A DNA stretch of 64,000 bases from Linanthus parryae (lineage: Eukaryota; Streptophyta; Magnoliopsida; Ericales; Polemoniaceae): positions 30,369,001 to 30,433,000 of the forward strand of contig JALGPY010000001.1 of assembly GCA_023055425.1 (NCBI GenBank). The letters run 5' to 3'. This document shows positions 57,815 through 64,000 of the stretch, piece after piece. A program made the translations under genes and the position numbers. The notes under the pieces are model-generated. The model was not told the DNA's origin, searched no databases, and saw only the letters and a list, made by a program, of their open reading frames with translations. The number at the start of each line of letters is the position of its first letter. Within the stretch, counting starts at the first letter, position 1.

Positions 57815-58762
57815 TTCTCGATAGATGTGACGACTGCATATCTCGATGGAGAAATCTAATAGGAGATCTATTTGACTAAAATAGAGGGTTTTGAGACAGA
57901 AGGTAAAATGCATAAAAGTTTGCAAGGTAATTAAGTCCATGGGTGGTCTTAAGTAGACTTCTAGACGGTGGTATTTCATCATAAGAACGTTTACTATATG
58001 TTTACGATAATGGATGAAAACCAATATTTGTATGTCAGTCGATCTAGGACATATTTCAAGATTATGTCATTTTACACCGATGACACACTATTTTCCAGTA
58101 GAGCTTAAGGATTGTTCATATCCACTAAGGGGTGATTATCCTCTCGATTTGCGATGAAGGATATTGGTGGGGGGAGATGTATTCTCATTCATTCATATAG
58201 ATTTCTTGCGTCGTTGCTAGAAGGTGGACATTAAGAGGATGCTTGCACCATTCAATATATTAGACCCACTACCATAAAAGATTGACTAGATGACCAGAGT
58301 ACCCAACAGGTGCAGTGGGAGTCTCTTGTACGCTATGATGTGCAATAAGACCCTACAGACACTATGCAGTCAGATTAGTTAGTGGATTTCAAGGTATCCC
58401 GATTTGGGACACTAGATTGCAGTCACGAGAATACTCAGATTCCTCAAAGGAATAATGGATCACATGTTAGGCTATTAGAGTTAGACACTTTGACTTTTTG
58501 GCTATCTATGCTGACAAGGGTGGGGAACTAGACACATGTAAATCCACCTCAGACCGTTTGCATGCTAGTGGCTTTACGCAAGCCCATCGCGTGGAATACC
58601 ATTATGTGGCATTGGATAGGTGTATTGCACCGCTCTGTCATGGATGGAGGCGGAATACGTGACATGTTCTGTCGTAGCACAAAATATGTTTGGATGAGAA
58701 GGATTTGGTCAAACTAGGAGTAGTTGAACACCTGTTAACCTATGTTGTGCTAGTATGACGAC
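57815..58762 (+). pseudogene. Decayed Copia RT-RNase H (left of solo LTR E)
   Basis: Fragments in several frames match Copia RT in order. DVTTAYLDGEI (about 57820) precedes EIYLTKIEGFE. FYTDDTLFSS at about 58070-58098 stands in place of YVDD. FAMKDIGG lies near 58150, SLLYAMMC near 58325 and AVRLVSGFQ near 58366. RNase H follows as MEAEYVTCSVVAQ (about 58645) and PVNLCCASMT (about 58733). It is then interrupted by LTR E and continues at 61266. Confidence 0.75.
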
Positions 58763-59025
58763 TGATACGTCTCAACAGCAAGTGCACGACTGTCGCGTGT
58801 AGTAATACTCGGAAGATCTGGGTTTATCGAACCAAAGGGACTTGTTGTAAATAAATTACTACCTTTATTTCTTCTCTTTCGGCCTACTTTCCTAAATTGG
58901 AAGTTTCTTCTCCTTCTGCCTACTTTCCAATTTTGGTAAGTTTTTCCCTATAAATGACTTTTATGCCCTTCTTCTCACAACACCCATTAACCCCATCATT
59001 ATCTCTATCTTCAATATGTATTTCA

Positions 59026-59028
<3 letters not shown>

Positions 59029-59073
<45 letters not shown>

Positions 59074-59075
59074 CT
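59029..59075 (+). repeat. (CT)n and (TA)n microsatellites
   Basis: An alternating CT run is followed by an AT run, both short. No gene is implied. Confidence 0.85.
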
Positions 59076-59705
59076 TTATTCTCCCCTCTCTCTTCTCTCT
59101 CTCTCCCGATGAAAACCCATCAATCTCTATCTCTTGAAAAAAAAACCAGATCGAAGACCGATAAAAACCAAGTCAGAGAAGCCTTTTGCGCAGATCGGAT
59201 ATTGTTCGGTGATGGGCAACTAGATCGCTACCCAGAAAGGGGAAGCAACCAGATCGATTGTTGCCTCTAGTGCCTCTAGTCTTCTTCCTCTTTTCTGAGG
59301 ACGGCTTCCTAGAAGAGAGCCGCTTGTGGTCGGAGGCGTTCAAGATCCGACTACTGGAGATCTTGCGGTGTTCTCCCGAAAAAAAACATATCGAATATCC
59401 GGGTGTTGCGGTGTTCTTATGGAGATTCACTCCTCCCTCGATGTCTCCGTTCTTCTTCTTCTTCTTTTCCTCTTCCATTCTCTTCTTGTTCTTCTTCTGT
59501 TTTTCTGTTTTGAAAGCCCTATTTTGGTTGGTTTAAGTGATATTGTTCTTAAAATTCTGAATTGTTTGGGTTTGAATTGGAACTGATTTTTTTTCTTCAA
59601 ATTTTGGATTGTTTGGGTTTGAATTCGAAGTGTATTCTTCTTCAATTGATAAGCGTTTTCTGTTTTGAAATCTGGATTTTTATTTGTTTTGAATTGATAA
59701 GCGTT

Positions 59706-59784
<79 letters not shown>
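59706..59784 (+). repeat. (TTG)n microsatellite
   Basis: About 26 TTG units with one interruption (TTTTTG near 59750). Gln or Asn homopolymer frames on the minus strand are artefacts. Confidence 0.95.
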
Positions 59785-60756
59785 GCCTGTTTGGTATACA
59801 ACAGAGAGGAGTGAGGGAGGAAGGGAGACAAAGTGTAATTACATTATGGGTTGGGGGTAAATTGGTAAAAGGCAAAACATGTGCCCATTTTCTCTAAGCT
59901 TATCCTAAGGAAAAATAGGTAGTAGTATTTTTAACCTTATAAGACGAACATTTGATAGTTTCTAACTAAACTAACAAACACAAATTAACTATGCAGGTAA
60001 TTAAATGTTGAGAATCAAATATGAGGAAACAACCATGACACCTCGTTTGGGGAGTTACTATGATTTTCTTATTGACGACGTTCTACGATTTGTGAAACAC
60101 TGATGAAATATATTTTGCTAATCGAGAAATAATAACCCACCGAGTGACCAAGTGAGCACTCTATGCCTTGGTTAGATTAAAACCGAGTCACCAAGTTCTA
60201 ATTATCCCTAAACAAGCATTAAGGCGTAATTCTACTCTAGTGATCCCAATCAAGTTAGCCGAGTTACCAAGCCTATGAAAGGGTGATTGCTTGCTTTTCC
60301 GGTTTAACAATTACCGAGTTACCATGCAATTTCAAATTAATTTCTAGATCCTAATACGTCTCTCAACAACTAGATGATATGAAGGATCACAAAACAATCA
60401 TATAAAAAATAATTTCAACAATTAAGTTCATCAAAACATGAATCTCAATTCGTAAAACCCATAATCGCTACGAAACCCTAACCCCAAACTCGGGTCCAGA
60501 TCTAAGAGGTTTAGCTACACATACTCAAGATCTCAAATACAAATTTGTGTGTGATCATGAACAAAAACAAAGAAAAAGATGAAGAAGAGATCAAACTAGG
60601 TTTTCCAAGCTCCAAGCTTCAAAACATGGTCTCCAACGTGTACTCCCCTCAAAAATACGTTATTAGGTATTTATATAGGGTTCCCCATATGCTTAGAACA
60701 TGTTTTGGATAAATAAACTAAGCCCCAAAACATTGTGAACAAGGTCTGACCCGATG

Positions 60757-60816
60757 TAGGTTGTGCGACCTCATTAAAGAGGTCATGTGACCTTTGTTCC
60801 AGGTCGTACGACCTAC
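60757..60816 (-). repeat. Dyad array in solo LTR E
   Basis: Three dyads of the element C type: AGGTTGTGCGACCT (60758-60771), AGGTCATGTGACCT (60780-60793) and AGGTCGTACGACCT (60801-60814). The second keeps six-base complementary arms with a different pair at the sixth position. Confidence 0.85.
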
Positions 60817-61265
60817 TGTTCAACCTGCTTTGTGGATCCAACTTCGACGAACCTTAGCTTTCTCGTCCGATATTCGTTTTATCTCTGTGACCTATCGTTG
60901 GAAAGCTCTTTGAGTCTACTTTCATTTTCCACTGGAATCACTCCAAAGTTCGTTGTACAACTCAAGATACCATCAAAATAGAGCATGTTGGTAACTTTTA
61001 CTCTTCTCCTTGGCCATATTCGAGCTTTTCTCATCTTCCGAAATTTTTTCTCACTCCCGATCACTTATCCGAGCCTTCGATACCTGATATACACAACACT
61101 AGAATACCGGGATCATATTTGATATTTATAGTGCTCAAACTAATCACAAAAATTCCCATATTCTAGTAATGCGCGTAAATCTTCTATTCACAAATACTTT
61201 ACTTATCCGGCCAAATACTTATCAAATACTCAAAATAGAATGAAAATCCAAGTATGGAGTTATCA

Positions 61266-61350
61266 ACGGTCATAGCAAAGAGCCGAGGACCCAAAAGCGA
61301 TGCGGTAAAGCCAAACACAGAGAAAAAAAGGTACAATTTCATCATTGATT
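61266..61350 (+). pseudogene. Decayed Copia RNase H end (right of solo LTR E)
   Basis: One frame reads SKEPRTQKRCGKAKH, matching the Copia SKEPRSHQKSKH segment and continuing the fragment that ends at 58762. This supports LTR E as a single insertion in that element. Confidence 0.65.
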
Positions 61351-62589
61351 TGGTATAACATGATGAGTTATCCTAGAGTATATCTCTAATAGCCACATGT
61401 TGGCTAATCCATTTCCCTAACCACTTATGAGAGTTATCTTTGTGGATCATGTTAGGGAGATGGTACTCGGTAATTGGTGAGGTGTTATATCATTGATTAA
61501 TATTCGATACATTGACGTTTGGATTTTAATTAGATTTGTTTTGATTATTATGTGTGTTATTCTATATACGTGCATGATATGTTGTATTTCTTGTACTTGA
61601 AGTAAACATATCACACAAAGACTTAGATCGGCTCACTCACATGAGCGATCGCCTTTGGCGCCATAGATGGTGAGCAAAGATGAGACAGATTCCCAGTTAA
61701 GCTAGAGGCTGACCTAGCAGATTCATTTGTCGCCTTGGATAGATGCCAAGATGAGGGTAGCCCGCAAGCCACCCGAAACATGGCTAATAGCCTTAAGTCG
61801 GGTAAGTTTGTGTAAGTAGCCAGGTGCAAGAACTGTTTTAGGGCGCATTTGCATTCGACATCTCACTGCTCGGGCGAGGCGCCAAAGTTGGTGGCTGAGC
61901 TAGAATCAGCATAGCGGTCCTTATGATATAAGACATGCGCTCCAGTGGGAGTTCAAACACTATGACGTCTGTTTCATAACACGTGTTGAAGATCGACATG
62001 AGGTGGAGAGTTGAGTTTCCCATGACTCCTCATTGTGTGAGCCTCGTCGATCATTTGAGAATGATTGACACTGTATACCCTTACCTCTCTTGTCTGTGTC
62101 GTAAAGTGACAGGTTGGTGGTGCTGCTTTGGCATGTCACCTTGTTGTTATGAATGATTCGGCCTTCCGAATATCGCTGGGTAAGCAGTTAATCCGAATCT
62201 AAGGGACTCATGGATGAGGGGAAGAATCTCATTCCATCACACTATATTTTATTCATTGGCGCCACTTGTAAGAACCATGCAGGGTCATGCAAAATATAAA
62301 TATAACAGTAGTATGGTATACAAAATGAGCGTTGTATATGGGACTAGACATGCTCGTGGTCTATGAGATGACACATGCCCGAATATGGGGCATACGGAGT
62401 TAGACTGTGCAAATTTTTGGAAGTTGAGCCTTCATGCGCTGGCTCATGATAAGTTCAGTGTACGGATCTCTTGAAATTCAGGTACCTCAGCAGTCGCACG
62501 ACACGACCACACAAAAAATTGCAGATGATTTGGTTGGAGATTGAGGAAACAGGTAGAGTTATGCGCAGCCCCACAGGTCGAGTGGTAGA
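61351..62589. other. Unassigned interval
   Basis: No coding motif or clear LTR end was found. It may hold the 3' LTR of the preceding Copia element or further repeat debris. Minus-strand frames of 60-70 codons are not supported. Confidence 0.4.
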
Positions 62590-62944
62590 TGTTAGAAAAT
62601 TGCATGGGGCGCCTAAGAGGCTGCTCTATAATTAACACAAACTCCAAGGAAGCACGCTGCAATTAACTGGAAGTATGTCTATAGAATATAGACTGCTCCA
62701 CACAAATCTGAGAGACAGAAAACACATACGCATGAACCATATTTTCCTCTCTCAAATTCATCCAAAGGCAGGATGTGTTGTGAGACATTTTATTGGGTTC
62801 ACAAATTGAAAGGAGGGGAGGAACGTGAATACAAGCGCAACAAGATCGGGAAGTCGTCTGCAGACGATCACACTAAGAGAGATAAACGTTAAATGCCTCC
62901 ACTATATTTATCGTACTAATGTTTACTTCCAGAATTATCCTTCA
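62590..62944 (+). repeat. Copia-like LTR copy related to 2679-3039
   Basis: It starts TGTTAGAAAATTGCATGG and ends TTATCCTTCA. It aligns along its length with the LTR at 2679-3039 (shared TATAGACTGCTCCACACAAA). No PBS follows, so it is either a solo LTR or a 3' LTR; no duplication was recognised. Confidence 0.6.
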
Positions 62945-63130
62945 ATTTCGGAATAGAAGAACTGAAGAAGTAGATCTGTCAAAGGACAATTTGATACATT
63001 TACCAACCCAAATTTGTTTCCGTAAGATTTGTGGACTCAGACTATTATTTTGAGAGGGAGAAAGTATGATTTACCCATGCCCCACCTTGGTGAGATGAAA
63101 ACCTACCACCCATGGACAAGAGTATTTTTT

Positions 63131-63258
63131 TTAGTGCTCCAAAAAGCACCATGTGGTGCTCTACAACCAATTAAAGTGCAACACTTAATTACATTGTGTG
63201 TGATTGACAGACACTCATTGGCTGTAGAGCACCACGTGGTGCACTTTTGGAGCATTAA
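63131..63258. mobile_element. Palindromic MITE-like element, about 128 bp
   Basis: The left part TTAGTGCTCCAAAAAGCACC and the right part, reverse-complemented, TTAATGCTCCAAAAGTGCAC, match over about 40 bases. The right arm contains the perfect palindrome GCACCACGTGGTGC. No transposase is present and the target duplication is unclear (T-rich and A-rich flanks). Confidence 0.65.
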
Positions 63259-63269
63259 AAAATTACTCC

Positions 63270-64000
63270 ATGTACAAAGGACGGTTTGGTCACTTGGGAG
63301 TTGTGATAATCTCCCTACCTCCCAGTGTAGTCTGTCTACTTTTGTCTACATTTCCGCAGTAAAATACCAAGCATTTCATATAGGCTTAGACCAAAAGTTT
63401 TTCTAGAGAGAGAAAATCCTCTCTAAGCTCCGAATCGCCATTACTGTCTCAACTTCAAGCTCCATCCCCTCTGCATCAATCTCAGATTTTCCCCCTTCCC
63501 TTGATTTATCTATCAGTGTTTTCAATCTTGTCATCATCTCTCCATAACTCACTTACTGTTCCTCCTCCTCTTCCCCTTCATCTTCACGCTTATTTTCATC
63601 TCTCCCATCGGAAATCAGCACCCACTCATATCCTCTCCACCAATCAGCTCCCTCTTGGCCTGCTCAAAGATTTCATCTACCTCTGCCGCCTCCTTCTCAA
63701 CTTTGCCTTTCCAAGGCAATCATTCCCCTTCGGCCGCCGTGTGGCAACTACCGCCTCTGGTTTTGGAACCAACCCTCATTTAACCCGAGTTTAGCTTAAG
63801 TTAATTCTTTTCACCTCTCTCCACCATTAATCCCGTCGCCTGTAACCCTAAACCTAATTCTACACTTCATCATTAACCTAACTGCACTCTCATCCCTCTC
63901 TGCTCTCCCTCCCATCGCTTAGGCTTCTGCTCTCTCCCCTTCACTTCTTAATGGAGTGGTTCACTCAATCCTCCCCCATCTCCTCACCCGCAAAAAATTA
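63270..64000 (+). other. Pyrimidine-rich right edge, leader-like
   Basis: From 63400 (CTAGAGAGAGAAAATCCTCTC) the sequence is strongly CT-rich. It could be the 5' leader of a gene or of a LINE continuing past the window. No protein domain is visible in the open frames here. Confidence 0.3.

Larger units (their letters stand above)
58859..59922. mobile_element. TA-flanked 1064-bp insertion in LTR E (mariner-like MITE candidate)
   Basis: Ends CTACCTTTATTT and AAAAATAGGTAG form a 12-bp imperfect inverted repeat, and both sides carry the dinucleotide TA (58857-58858 and 59923-59924), as for Tc1/mariner-type elements. Inside are a TATA-like CCCTATAAATGAC near 58948, CT and AT microsatellites (59029-59075) and a (TTG)n run (59706-59784). 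There is no transposase. The internal part looks like a plant promoter and leader, so capture of host DNA is possible. Confidence 0.45.
58763..61265 (-). repeat. Solo LTR E, Athila-like, carrying an internal insertion
   Basis: On the minus strand it starts TGATAACTCCATACTTGG and ends CAGTCGTGCACTTGCTGTTG...TATCA-type sequence. Without the insert at 58859-59922 it is about 1.44 kb, like the LTRs of A, B and C. It shares GTGCACTTGC near its end and TCGTTGGAAAGCT (60896-60908) with them. Flanks read ACGAC and ACGGT, an imperfect duplication. It interrupts a Copia RNase H between the CDNTGAI-type and SKEPRS-type segments. Confidence 0.75.

Noticed and set aside
59427..59897. Poly-Gln, poly-Asn and Leu-rich frames near 59.4-59.9 kb
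   Set aside because: They come from the TTG microsatellite.
58763..61265. A 2.5-kb LTR of a distinct family
   Set aside because: Removing the TA-flanked insert gives about 1.44 kb, matching the other Athila LTRs, so no new long-LTR family is needed.

Overview
This window is nuclear DNA of a flowering plant, probably a eudicot, and consists almost entirely of nested LTR retrotransposons. The evidence is: plant-type Ty3/Gypsy elements of the Athila group (PBS of the TGGCGCCGTTGCCGGGGA type, protease motif DLGAS, RT motif FMDDF); Ty1/Copia elements with an initiator-Met-tRNA PBS; a SINE; MITE-like elements; and long microsatellites. I found no intact host protein-coding gene, no rRNA or functional tRNA gene, and nothing prokaryotic. 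I do not name a species.

Layout. 1-5109: old, low-information DNA with a SINE, a solo LTR (830-1278, TSD CAATA), an LTR+PBS fragment (2679-3058) and a GC-rich patch. 5115-13413: element A, a young non-autonomous Athila-like element on the minus strand (two 1643-bp LTRs, TSD GGACC) with one orphan 270-codon ORF in the gag position. 13419-22140: a decayed Copia element split by element B (14326-21562, plus strand, TSD AAAGG). B is an Athila-like element that keeps broken gag-protease but has no RT, RNase H or integrase. 22141-22998: a pyrimidine-rich leader-like stretch ending in about 220 bp of (CTT)n.

22999-53090: element C, a full-length but decayed Athila element. Its gag is split by a Copia composite (26444-42019) of the form LTR-INT-LTR-INT-LTR with a single outer TSD (GAACA), so the composite is one insertion later enlarged by recombination. 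C carries degenerate gag, protease, RT, RNase H and integrase, followed by a long 3' region with a broken accessory ORF (47739-49252). 53091-54247 looks like the end of another LTR. 54800-57600 is less repetitive and has features of a spliced minus-strand transcript. 57815-61350 is a decayed Copia RT/RNase H split by solo LTR E, which itself holds a TA-flanked 1.06-kb insert. 61351-64000 holds an LTR fragment related to the one near the left edge, a palindromic MITE and a pyrimidine-rich edge.

How the parts relate. A and B share one LTR family; A lacks gag-pol and B lacks most of pol, so both would need proteins from elsewhere. A, B and C share a 3' plan: a series of GTGTGGGGG tracts before the terminal polypurine tract. 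C (both LTRs and the internal 3' region) and solo LTR E carry arrays of a short dyad of type AGGTCGCACGACCT. B carries a different dyad, ATTTCGGCCCGAAAT, in its 3' region. Base changes in these arrays tend to keep the arms complementary; these dyad arrays and the orphan ORF of A are the best candidates for something undescribed. Both Copia copies share an amber codon between integrase and RT.
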